Part shown: piece by piece, positions 22,506-33,255 of the stretch
How the letters are laid out: the number at the start of each line of letters is the position of its first letter
Numbering within the stretch: the stretch's first letter is position 1
Source of the DNA: Lepiota brunneoincarnata
Lineage: Eukaryota; Basidiomycota; Agaricomycetes; Agaricales; Agaricaceae
Direction of reading: 5' to 3'
Assembly: GCA_023014365.1 (NCBI GenBank)
Contig: JAEBUN010000036.1
Location: 310,001 to 374,000 of the forward strand
DNA: 64,000 nucleotides
Program-made: the position numbers and the translations under genes
Notes under the pieces: model-generated
What the model was told of the DNA's origin: nothing
Seen by the model: the letters and a program-made list of their open reading frames with translations, nothing else
Database searches by the model: none

Positions 22506-24467
22506 CTGAGGGACAAGGAGAGGTGGCTTGTATAATAGACTATGATGATGAGAAGGGCCCTGTCGTCGCACAAACACTAAGCTTAGCAAAAGGAAGCTTC
22601 TCAGAGGCCGAGCTACAGCTAATGTTCATTGACCGAGTCATACGCGATGAGGACTGCCCACAGGAAGATAAAGCAACGGCGTTATTGTGCCTAGGATGCA
22701 TAGCCAACGCGCAGGGCACAGAGGACCAGGGAATAACTGTCTTCGAAACAGAAGAAGATGACAAAGATACGGTACACTGCCTGGCTGGGAAGAAATATAA
22801 ACCAGTAGCCTTAAAAGTGAGGCCAGTGTTGGGTGATCTACCGGAGAGATTCAGGATAAAACGAGAAATAAAAGGGGACCCACTGGCAGAAATGCCTGAG
22901 CTTAGCGTGCATCCTCCAGAGTTTGTCCCGACAGGCAGATATACGGAGGAGCGTAAGCTTAAGCTGGACGAAGCCCATGCAGGGGATTTCTTGTGGCCAG
23001 AGGAAAGAAAGCTGATGCACCACATCATGATGCTTCAAGAAAAGGCATTCGCCTGGACAGATGAGGAAAAGGGATGTTTTAGGGAAGATTTCTTCCCGCC
23101 GATCGAGATACCGACGGTAGAACATACTCTGTGGGTTGAGAAACCCATTCCGATTCCACCAGCGATCTATGATGAAGTTTGTGCCATTATAAAGAGAAAG
23201 ATTAGTGCTGGTGTATACAAGCCGTCGAACTCATCCTATAGATCCAGATGGTTCTGTGTGGTGAAAAAAAGATGGGAAAAGTTTGAGACTGGTACACAGC
23301 TTGGAACCGCTGAACAAAGTGACGATAGCGCATTCAGGACTGCCGCCAGCAACGGAAGATTTGGCAATGCACTTCGCAGGCAGAGCTTGCGGAGGCATTC
23401 TGGATCTATATGTTGGCTATGACGAACGACTGTTAGCTGAGTCGTCTCGGGACTTAACAACGTTCCAGATGCCTTTTGGAGCGCTACGCTTAGTGACGTT
23501 ACCCATGGGATGGACCAATTCAGTGCCTATATTTCATGAGGATGTAACAGCGATCCTAACCAGTGAGATACCAGAATACACGATGCCGTACATAGATGAT
23601 GTACCTATCAGAGGACCCAAAACTAGATATGAGTTGCCAGATGGCACGGAAGAGACGCTGAAAGAAAACCCAGGGATCCGACGATTTGTATGGGAACACA
23701 TGCAGACAGTCAATAGGATTCTACAGAGGATGAAATACGTAGGAGGAACCTTCTCTGGGCCCAAGACGACTATCTGCGCTGATGAAATCACCGTAGTGGG
23801 TTTTGAATGCTCTTATAAAGGACGGTTGCCTGCCACAGACACCATTGGGAAGATATTAAGATGGGGGGATTGCAAGAATGTCTCCGAGCTAAGGGGTTTT
23901 CTAGGAACAGCTACGCGCTGCAGGAATCATATCCCGAAGTTCATAGCCATTGCTGCACCTCTATACGAAAAGCTTAAGAAAGGGCAAGAGTTTGAATGGG
24001 GAGAAAATGAACAGAAAGCACAGCAGGAGCTGAAAGATGCGATTCAACGCTGTTTCCCGACCAGGAACCCCGAATTCCCGAGTAAACAACCCATAGTAGT
24101 AGCCATGGATACCTCATGGAGGGCGGTGGGATACTACATATATCAGCGAGATGGAGAAGACGCTAAGCTTATACATTATGCGAAGTTTGGGTCAATATTG
24201 TTGGACGAGAGACAGCAGAGGTATTCTCAGCCCAAGCGAGAGCTATGCAGCTTAAGAATGGTGCTGGAACAGGAGAAATATTTGTTGTGGGGATCGAGAA
24301 ATCTAGTAGTGGAAACAGACGCGAAGTTTCTCTTTGGGATGTTAAACAACCCAGGAAAACTCCCGAACGCTACTGTAAACCGTTGGGTGGACTTCATTAG
24401 ATTGTTCCACTTCACGCTAGTACACAAAGAAGGAAAGACATTTGGGCCGGATGGACTGTCCAGATGA
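22506..24467 (+). pseudogene. Gypsy-2 Pol part 2: reverse transcriptase and RNase H
   Basis: The RT begins in one frame and shifts in a run of seven A at 23,264-23,270. Removing one A would give the canonical VVKKDGK. After the shift it keeps MPFGALRLVTLPMGWTNS, the catalytic YIDDVPIRG (codons at 23,588-23,602) and FLGTATRCRNHIPKF. RNase H shows VVAMDTSWRAVGYYIY, KRELCSLRMVL and VVETDAKFLFG. The frame ends DGLSR followed by TGA at 24,465-24,467. Sense continues in frame behind it (RYYPGDETARCFDDG), so a CGA-to-TGA change is likely. All catalytic acids are present, so the element died recently. Confidence 0.85.
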
Positions 24468-26255
24468 CGTTACTATCCCGGTGATGAGACAGCCCGTTGT
24501 TTCGACGACGGATCCGAGGACGAGGGAGAGGAGTTCGAGTTGATCAAAGGAGATCCGGGGGCTGCAGATCCATTACCCTTGGAAGCCTTCTGTGATGAGA
24601 TCGACAGTCGCTCTGGCTTCTACCAGGGTCTGGCGCGTGATGTGTATGATTTTGAGTATGAGCTGGATCAAGCTCGGGAAGAGTACTTGGATGAACAACA
24701 GGCTAAGCTTAGGGTTATAGAAGACCCAGCATGCCCAGAAAACCACCGACAAGTACTAAGCTTAATGACGGATGTCAGGCTAGTGCCAGATTTCGAAGAG
24801 GAAAAGTTGACCGAGATAGAGGAAGCGTATGATGAATCGCGTAGGACAGATACAGCGCGAATACAAGACAGAAGAATACCCAAAGTCAGGGAATACCTGA
24901 AAACAGGGGGCAGTAGCGCAGCTGAAGGCTTGGATGAGCCGGATCTGCGTAAGCTTAAGCATATGGTGGAGCATTTCTTCTTGGACGAAGAGGGGAGACT
25001 GTATAGGATGAGCCCTAGCGGTCAGCATCAGCTAGTAGTGGATAAGGAGCAACGTATGTATATGTTGCGAGCCAGCCACGACTTCCTAGGACACAGGGGA
25101 ATATACACAACCACTAAGCTTATAACGCAGAGGTTCTGGTGGCCGGAAGTTGAAGGAGACATAACTTGGTATGTGCAATCGTGCCATCTATGCCAGCAAC
25201 GACAAAAGGCAATCATCGAGACGCCGCCAATAGTAACGCCCACGCCGTCGATATTCCAAGTGCTACATGTGGACACACTACATATGACGCCAAGTTCTAA
25301 TGGGTGTAGTTATATTGTGCATGGAAGGTGTGGACTGTCGTCCTGGATGGAGGCAAAAGCTTTGAAAAAAGAGAATGCTAGTTCGATTGCGCAGTGGTTA
25401 TTTGAAGATATCATTTGCAGATGGGGCTGTATAGTGAAGATTGTCACGGACAACGGTTCTCCATTTAAGAAAGCTGTTCGATGGCTGGAAGAAAAATATG
25501 GGATAAAAGGAGTAACAATATCTCCTTACAATTCCAAAGCGAACGGGATTATTGAAAGAGCCCACTGGGATGTGCGGCAAATGTTGTACAAAGCTACAGA
25601 TGGAGATGTCAAAAAGTGGTATTGGCACCTACCACACGTTATGTGGGCAGATCGGATAACCATTAGAAAAGGAATGGGGTGTTCCCCGTACTTTCTGGTA
25701 ACCGGAGCACACCCGACGCTACCTCTGGATGTCAAAGAGGCCACTTGGCTAGTACAACTACCAAATAAGTACTTAACCACGGCCGAGTTGATAGGATACC
25801 GAGCTCAGGCTTTGGCAAAACATGTTCGGCATGTTGAGGAGGTGCGTCAGCGTGTTTCAGACACTAAGCTTAGCAAGGCTTGGGAGATGGAATGACAAGC
25901 AGCGCATAAGATAAAAGATTATCGCTTCGGCCCGGGAGATTTAGTATTAGTGAGAAACACAGCTATAGAGAGCTCAGCAGACAGGAAGATGAAACCCAGG
26001 TATCTAGGACCCATGGTGGTCATATCTAGATCGAAGGGAGGATCATATATCCTGGCAGAGTTGGATGGCTCTGTATGGCAGAATAAAGTGGCGGCGTTCA
26101 GAGTAATTCCCTACTTAGCCAGAAAACATATGCCTTGCCGCTGGAGTTACAAGAGTTGTTAGATCTGTCGCCAGAGGGACTGAAGACCCTGGAGGAGACT
26201 ACTGAGGATGAGCCTAGTGACAGATGGGAGCCAGAAGAGTTGGAGGGATAGAAAA
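24468..26255 (+). pseudogene. Gypsy-2 Pol part 3: integrase
   Basis: After an acidic linker, the integrase has the HHCC finger (HDFLGHRG, then CHLCQQ) and a full DDE triad (HVDTLH, VTDNGSPF, GIIERAHWDVRQ). A TGA at 25,893-25,895 follows WEME, with in-frame sense behind it ([21 protein letters not shown]), again fitting CGA-to-TGA. The C-terminal SH3-like/GPY module reads [19 protein letters not shown]. The tail continues in another frame to about 26,250 (acidic, EETTEDEPSDRWEPEELEG). No chromodomain is seen, unlike the neighbouring element. Confidence 0.85.
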
Positions 26256-26327
26256 AACCTGATATTGTGGACAGAACTATCTACTTATCGAAGGAAAACT
26301 ATCCTGGGGACTGTAAAAGCGTTAAGC

Positions 26328-27674
26328 TTAAGCGGGGGAGGACTTGTCCAAGTCGGAAAGGTTGCGCAAAAGGCTTTTGAGACGGATGCGCTCTTGAATG
26401 AGGAATTGGAACCTTTTTAAGTTGGCTTCGAGTGAGGGAATAGCATCGATGAAGTCCCGGCTGAGCGAATTGAGGTCGCATTTGACTGACCGAGCGTCGT
26501 CACCGCGAGATTCGGATTCGTACTCATCGCGAGAGTGAGACAGGAGGTTTTGGAGTTCCTGGAGCAAACGAGCTGCCCGGGAGAAGTGTCAGTACCGTTA
26601 AGCTTAGCGAAGAGAAGTGAGAAATTGCCCACCAGATAAACCCGCAAAGGTGCGCTCATCGGAAGCAGACTTGGTACGGGCGCGCTTGGCAGTATTGGCG
26701 CTGGCTTTGGCTAGAACCTGTTCAGCCCGGACATAACAGCAGTGTTTAGTGTTCATATTGGGAACTTGACAATAGGAAAGAAGACGGACGGTGCCTTTAG
26801 ACGATGAGGACTTTTTGACGGTCTCCTAAAGAGGGAGGAAGTCAGAATCAGTGGTTGGGGGGAGTGGAGCTGGCGCACCACGTCGGAGGTAGACAAACGA
26901 TGCTTGTGATAAGGCGAGACTACACGAACCTCTTCGACGATAGCTTGAGAGACCTCCTCATCGACCATCATGTCCTGGAGGCGAGCGATTATCTCAGCCA
27001 ATGTAATAGGTTGAGAAGCAGCTATATTACTGTGTCAGCACCAGTTGCTCGGGAGTTGGAAGCACTGGGCATACTCTCAGCAAGCTTGGTATCGGTGTCT
27101 ACCACAACAGCAGCAGAGACAGGGGCCTTGCGACCTTTGCGAGGCTAAGCTTATACATGAGGAGACGATTGGAGCCAAAAGAACGCTAAGCTTACGCGTT
27201 TGGGGACAGCAGAGCCTTCGGCAACGTTGGAGGAAGTAGAGCCAGTCGTGGACGATGAGTTCTGAGCCTCTTCGGTCCTGGATTTGTGGGATTCTTCGGA
27301 ACGAACGCGATTAATGCGGCTACAGCATTCAGAGAGCGCCTTATAGATCACAGGCATCTCATAAGACGAATGGTAGTTGTTTTGGTAAATTTCGTAGAGC
27401 TTGCGGATACAGAAGACGTAGTCCTGGTTGACATGAAGCTTGATAGCCTCATTATCCTCCGATAACGCTTCAATATAAGCAGACTAGAAATGATTTGGAA
27501 ACGGCGAGAGAAGCATGGAAAGAGTAGACATACCCCAGGGGCGTCGAACGCAAGGAGAGCCTTCTCGACGAGGGGACGAGCGACTTGGCCGTTTTGCAGG
27601 CGCTGAAGACGACCTTTGGCGTTGCTGATGAGATCGTCAAGCTCAACCTGGAGATGGGGGATAGAAGAAGCCAT
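26328..27674 (-). CDS. Antisense six-exon accessory protein of Gypsy-2 (356 aa, open)
   Basis: Exons, by minus strand: 27674-27534, 27483-27196, 27144-27075, 27021-26879, 26825-26642, 26572-26328. Introns of 50, 51, 53, 53 and 69 nt are GT-AG; three have a CTGAC branch-like motif near the acceptor. Spliced length is 1071 nt, exactly 356 codons plus stop, with no internal stop. The protein starts MASSIPHLQVELDDLISNAK (helical). It has a basic, NLS-like patch PKRPRKGRK at residues 141-149, a Ser-rich linker before it and a Cys-containing segment (CQVPNMNTKHCCYV). It ends in a Leu-rich probable coiled coil (LLQELQNLL to LKSLLRNLSDL). No known domain is recognised. Antisense placement lets introns survive retrotransposition of the sense RNA. 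A nuclear, DNA- or chromatin-related role is inference only. Confidence 0.7.
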
Positions 27675-27718
27675 TTTCTTGCGAAGGGTGTCTGCTAGAA
27701 TGAGACGTCGCTCCCTCG

Positions 27719-27726
27719 CTTTTATA
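27719..27726 (-). promoter_or_regulatory. TATA box of the Gypsy-2 antisense gene
   Basis: TATAAAAG on the minus strand, about 45 bases before the ATG at 27,674. This is a strong, well-placed core promoter for a gene reading against the element. Confidence 0.6.
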
Positions 27727-28411
27727 AGAAAAGGCCGTAGGCAGTGATGACGAATCATAACGAGTGGATGAAGAGCACCCTCCACCCTAAGCTTATGACC
27801 TGAGGGGCCTAGGAAACCTGTAATCTTGAGTAGCCAGCCTTCGACAGACTTGCTGAACCACAGTTGCCTTATTAGGTAACATGTCGCCAGGGTCTCGCGG
27901 TTATCAGTGTGCACAGGGATTCTGATGGAACGGTGAGGGCACCGATTTCAATTTGGCTAGGGGGAGATGGGTCCCAAGGGGCGCTTCAGTTTGACAGTTT
28001 GACGCAAGCTTTTTCGAACAGCATGGACAGGCTGGTTCGGGCTTGTAAGTAAACCGGAGTGGATGAGCCGGGTCACTACGCGTTGTGGGTCACGGCGCGC
28101 TGAGATGTCAATAAACATCACTGATAGATCAGAGAGGCATATAATGAGTATATAAGTGACTGGCAACCTAAACTAGCTTAGGAGTCTCCCAGGAGGTCTT
28201 TAGCTTAGCTTTAGGAGATGACAAGAAAGTCAAAAACAGTTTAGCTTAACTCAGTAGGAGACAAGGAACAACAAGATGACTATTGGGATGTATATACATG
28301 ACAAGATTATATACTACATCCAAGAAGTAAACTAGGCGCAGAGATCACTCAAGGTCTTCTAGAACAGACTCCGGATCCTGAGTCATCGGGAAAGCGAGGA
28401 AGAGAAGCGAT
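27727..28411. other. Gypsy-2 3' remnant and unassigned spacer
   Basis: The last element motif lies at 27,788-27,795. Between 28,170 and 28,260 the word TAGCTTA(G) recurs. No 3' LTR, polypurine tract or gene could be assigned. The minus-strand frame ending at 28,345 (PTYEEFEELKSLL) could be the tail of another reverse gene, but nothing upstream supports it. Confidence 0.35.
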
Positions 28412-29282
28412 TTGAGCTCCTCGAATTCCTCATATGTCGGGACCCCCGGAAAGTTGTTGGCGAACTCAAAGAACCAGCCCCCCACCACAACCGTCCCCAC
28501 CACTACCACGATGACCACTGCCGCAATCATCACCACCGTCCCCAACAAGGGAAGAAAGCCCACCAGTATCAGAAATCCCTTCAGACTTCTCACCCCCACC
28601 AAGGACGCCACCCACACCGTCACCAGTAACAACGTCCCAATTCGGAACTCCCCCAATCCCGTTCACTCACGAACCAACCCCCGAACCACCGACAGATCAG
28701 TCTGCATCCAATGCAGACACACAGGATACTGGGCCATGGATTGCCCCCAATTTGCCTGCCTCGGATGCAAGCAATATGCCCCAGGGCACTACTCATATGA
28801 CTGCATCAAATACAGATGCCCCCACTGCGCCGTCTTCCAACCGCGCCATAAACGGACCGAATGCCCAAGTCGAAAGACTCGACATGCCCCCTACTCCAGA
28901 AATCCTACAACCCGTCCCTCGACCATTCCCACAACTCACCATCGATACATCGATCTCACCCACGACGATTACTACGAGGAGTGCTACGACGACGTGGCCG
29001 AATCAAACATCACAGGAGAACCATGCGGTTCCTTCTGAAGCAAACCAAATCACCCCACCAGAAGAAAGAATCAAAAGTCCCCATTTCAGACGCCTTCTAT
29101 ATGACATCTTTTACCCAGGACAACCCCCATCCCCAGAAACCGCCACCATACTCGATCTTCACAGAACTCCCACTCCTACCTTCTCCCCCGTCATTCCCCC
29201 CAGACCAGACTCCACCGACCTAACACAGATCGACTACTATGAACCAAACTACCTAGCCGAGTACCTGGAAGAAGGAAACTAA
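28412..29282 (+). CDS. Tandem zinc-knuckle protein (three Cys-His knuckles), boundaries uncertain
   Basis: After a Thr/Pro-rich N-terminal segment there are three consecutive knuckles: CIQCRHTGYWAMDC (CX2CX4HX4C), then CLGCKQYAPGHYSYDC and CPHCAVFQPRHKRTEC (both CX2CX6HX4C). A Tyr/Asp-rich tail follows (DLTHDDYYEECYDD), with a stop at 29,038. A second frame, open to 29,282, also has coding-like composition (HFRRLLYDIFYPGQPPSPE, then LTQIDYYEPNYLAEYLEEGN). A frameshift or an intron may therefore join them. No ATG was found for the first frame and the true start is unknown. Family and order match the locus at 0.8-1.4 kb. Nucleic-acid binding is likely; whether it is a Gag is unclear. Confidence 0.5.
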
Positions 29283-29640
29283 CGAGTTGTATGGAAAACA
29301 ACTCTAGAAACGGACCTAATGTTATCAGAAGCCACATCAGAAGGACGGTTACTTTTAGCTCACATTCCCATGTCACTATGAAACTATCAGTAGTGTACAT
29401 CAGAAGGACTATTCTTAGTATACACCTCATGTTTTCTTATCTCTGACTCATAGTTACCCCGGTCCAAACTATTATAGTAGGAGTACAGCCACACTTAGGA
29501 GTATATAAGGATACAGTACAATACCTTGTATCCTTATCTTAGTGTTATACAGTTCTTGCCTCCTATACCTCTTTGCCCTTAAAACCGGCTGGACTATAGT
29601 GCTCCGTCGTCTCCAAGTCACACCTAGTAGGACAAGACCA
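29283..29640. other. Spacer with a possible promoter before the Copia remnant
   Basis: No gene is seen. GTATATAAGG at about 29,502 looks like a TATA box and may lie in a degraded Copia LTR, but no LTR partner or primer site was found. Confidence 0.3.
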
Positions 29641-32600
29641 AGTCTGTATAGACATCTTGCCACGAACGCCATGCTACTCAAGAGCAAACCCCTAACCCGG
29701 GTAACACAACGTCTCCCAGATTCCATGCTAATGGTCACTGCTGGTCATCATACTGTCAAGCTGATGTGGGACTCTATAAAGCAAGAATACACTTACAAGA
29801 GTGCCTTCTTGCAAGCTCGGCTCCATTGCAAATTTATGACCATGTGATGCCCTGACAGGGGTGATGTTCGTCTATTCCTAAATGAGATACGTTCCCAAAA
29901 GGCCAAGCTGGGTGCTGTTGGTGTCACCATCAGTGACAATGACTATAGGAGTGCAATCCTCCAGTCCCTACCCCGTTGGTTATCATCCTACACCTCAAAT
30001 CAATTATCTGCTGCTCAACTTCATAGTTCCCTCCAACATACCATTGAGCCCAAAATCCTGATCATATTGATTAGTGATGAATGGGAGCAAGCATGCCCTG
30101 AACAATCAAGGGCTGGAAATGCTAAACCAGAACATGACAATGCCCTGGTTACTGAGGGAAGCAAAGGTAGCAATGGAGGTGGGAAGCCAAAAGGGAAGGG
30201 AAAGAAAAAGGGTCCATGCTGGAACTGTGGTGGTGAACACTGGAAGTGAGAATGTCCCAACCTGAAAAAGCCTATCAGCAAAAGGAGGGATGGGGAGAAA
30301 GGAGGTAACTCACCTAACAAGAAGGGTGGAAGTGCTAATGCCGTGATGATGGACAGTGATGATGAGGATTGCTCCCTCATGGTTGAGGAGTGGTTGGACT
30401 CCAAAACGGATGCAAGCTGGTCAGAAGTCAAAACAAATCTTACCGAGTCATGGAGTGAAGGGGAGTCAATGAGTGAGTTTGATGACCTTGACATTGACAA
30501 CTTTGGTGTAGCTATTGACAAAGTTGTAAGTGCCACTGAACCAAGCCCAACCCAAGTTGAAGTTTTCGACTCAGGTGCTACAAATCACATCTCCCCATAC
30601 CGAGATATTTCTGCGACCATCCAACCCATCCCACCTCGACCTCTATGTGCTGCAAACAAGAAGGCCTTCAATGCCATTGGAAAGGGTGAAGTAGTACTAG
30701 AATTGCCAAACAGAGCTACCTCATCACAACTCCACCTCAGCAAAGTCCTGTATTCACCTGAGGCAGGCTACACTCTTGTGTCGATCAGCCGACTTGATGA
30801 CGCTGGCTTCTCAACCACCTTTGCCAATGGCAAGTGCATCATTCATGATACAAGTGGTGCCCGGATTGCCAAGATCCCAAGAACCAGATGAGGCCTGTAT
30901 AAATTGATCAAAGAGACAGAAGAGGTAAATGTGGTGAGCGAACCACTCAGCTTGGACATGTTGCATCATCACCTAGGCCACATTTCAGCTGGTGCTGCTT
31001 GAAAGCTTATCTGCAATGGCCTGGTGACTGGCCTAAAGCTAGAAGATGGAACGGATACAGACATTTTCTGCAAGTCATGTGCCTATGGCAAAATGACTTG
31101 GCTGCCAATTTTAAAGGTCCGGGAGGGTGAGAGAGCATCAACGCTCGGTCAGGAGATCCATTCCGATGTCTGGGGGCCTGCACGAGTGGAGACAAAGTGA
31201 GGAAAGCGTTACTACGTGACCTTTATTGATGACTTCTCAAGGTGGACTCACATCAATTTCCTCTCAAACAAGTCCGACATTTTTGACACCTACTGGAACT
31301 TCGACGTGTGGTGTGAAACACAATTTGGCATGTGTATTAAGGCCCTACACTTGGACAGAGGTGGGGAATACACCACAGGCAAGTTTCAGTCCTATCTAAA
31401 GTCCCGAGGCACGGAAACCAAGCTCACTGTACACAACACACCCCAACACAATGGGATTGCTGAACACCAAAATCAAACAATTGTTGAGCACATGCATGCA
31501 CTACTGCATGCAAGTTGCCTCCCAAAGTTGCTATGGGCAGAAGCTGTTGCCCATGTAGTTTGGTTGATGAACAGGACCAGCACCTGAGCAGTTGAGGGGA
31601 GAACGCCGTTTGAAACAATATATGGCCACAAACCAGACTTGTGAGCAGTACGCGAGTGGGGAGAGGAGGTGTGAGTACACCAGGCAGGAGGGGACAAGCT
31701 CGGTGGGCGAGCGAAGAAAGGGAGATGGGTCGGGTATGATGCCGAGAGCAATGGCTCTTGCATCTATTTTCTGGACACAGGTGCTATAAAGATTGAGCAT
31801 AATTTCTGTTTTTTTATTAACTCAGGTCATCCCAGGCTCAAAGGGGAGCACTCACCAGCAAGTGAGCCTCGAAACGACCCATTATGCAGCACTAGTGCCC
31901 CAAACGAGACACAAGACACCCCCACCCCCTTCCCTGATCAACAACCAGCTGATTTCACAGCCGATTCCCAAAAAAGCGATGCTGAAAGCGACGTCAGCCC
32001 AAAGGAGTTGCCTAGTGAGGCTGATCCACAGGTACCAAGACCCCAGCGTGCCCGAAATCCAAGCACCAAAACTTAAGACATCCTAGAGGGGCAAGCAGTC
32101 ACTCTGGCAGAAGAACAAGACTGGGCTGATGTTCATGTCCTAGCAGCAGACATTGAGGAGACCAAGGGATTGGAACCTGGGAGCCTGCAGGAGGCGAGGA
32201 AATGAGCAGACTGGGAGTTGTGGAAGAAGGCCATGGAGGAAGAACTTACTATGTTGGGCGATGCTGGAACATGGGAACTTGTTGATCAGCCAATCGGAGC
32301 TAACGTTGTCAGCTCAAAATGGGTCTTCAAAGCAAAAAAGGATGCCACTGGAAATGTCATCTGCTACAAGGCCTGCCTCATCGCCCAAGGTTTTTCACAA
32401 GTCCCAGGAGTCGACTTTTGATACCTTTGCACCTGTTGCATGCCTTGTGTCCATCCGGGCTGTGCTTGCAATCGCCGCTGCTCATAACTATGAGATACAC
32501 CAGATCGATATCAAGGGGGCTTACCTAAATGGGAAGCTAGGCCCTGATGAGTTGATTTACATGTGACAACCCCCTGGTTTCACATCCCCAACTCACCCCC

Positions 32601-33255
32601 ACCATGTTTGCCACCTCAAGAAGACCCTCTATGGACTCAAACAATCCAGGCGGTGATGGTACCAATATCTATGTGAGATCCTAGTTGACCACTTGGGCTT
32701 TACACGCTGTGAAGTTGACCAGAGCATATTCTTCAAACTTGTGGCACCAGACCTCACCGTAATTTTAGTGCACGTTGATGACTGCATGCTCATTGCATCG
32801 ACCATCGTGCTGGTAGACTGGGTAAAGGATGGGGTTAAGCGGTTTGTTGAGATCACGGATCTAGGAGAAATTCACTGGCTCCTGGGGATTGAGGTGAAGA
32901 GAGACAGAGAGCAGGGTAAGCTCTTGCTGTCTCAACGTTCATATATTGCTGCTTCACTCACACGCTATGGGCTTGAGAACGAGAGGCCAGTCAGTACCCC
33001 AATGGACCCTGCCGTCTGCTTAACGAGTGAGCAGTTGCCACAAACGACCACCGACATTGCTTGCATGGCCAGCAAGCCCTACCAGGAGGCCATCGGCACT
33101 CTGATGTACACCACCATGGGAACGCGACTGGATATTGTGTACACCGTTCAAGTCCTCTCGAAATTCATGAAGAATCCCGGAGAGGCACACTGGGAAGCGG
33201 TCAGGAGAGTCTTCCAGTACCTGAAGGGTACACAGGATCTGTGGCTCATTTACGG
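29641..33255 (+). pseudogene. Ty1/Copia Gag-Pol, 5'- and 3'-truncated, riddled with TGA stops
   Basis: In Copia order: Gag core (VKLMWDSIKQEYTYKSAF, GDVRLFLNEIRSQKAKLGAV); a knuckle CWNCGGEHWK broken by TGA; aspartic protease (VEVFDSGATNHISP); GAG-pre-integrase (LDMLHHHLGHIS); integrase (YYVTFIDDFSRW, LHLDRGGEY, QHNGIAEHQNQTIVE); and RT (SSKWVFKAKKDATGNV, QIDIKGAYLNGKL, LYGLKQS, VHVDDCMLIAS, WLLGIEV). RNase H is cut at 33,255 by an inverted Gypsy-2 LTR. In-frame stops near 29,845, 30,249, 30,891, 31,003, 31,200, 31,587, 31,643, 32,205, 32,565 and 32,656 are all TGA, as expected from CGA-to-TGA. A one-base shift lies near 32,415. The first part of Gag is missing. Confidence 0.85.

Larger units (their letters stand above)
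18047..27960 (+). mobile_element. Gypsy-2 LTR retrotransposon, 3' LTR missing
   Basis: 5' LTR, PBS, gag, protease, RT, RNase H and integrase lie on the plus strand. An antisense multi-exon gene (26,328-27,674) lies between pol and the expected 3' LTR. No direct-orientation LTR follows; the right edge is set only by the last TAAGCTTA copy (27,788) and is approximate. Pol has two single-base frameshifts and two probable CGA-to-TGA stops; gag and the antisense gene are open. Twenty-one TAAGCTTA octamers are spread over the element. Confidence 0.85.

Noticed and set aside
22497..22506. ATGA overlap as a translational coupling site in Gypsy-2 pol
   Set aside because: The downstream frame has no ATG there and sense continues on both sides; a one-base lesion is simpler.
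18047..27795. TAAGCTTA as a HindIII cloning or Hi-C ligation artefact
   Set aside because: Ligation junctions would give AAGCTAGCTT; here flanks are continuous coding sequence and extend the dyad beyond the restriction site.
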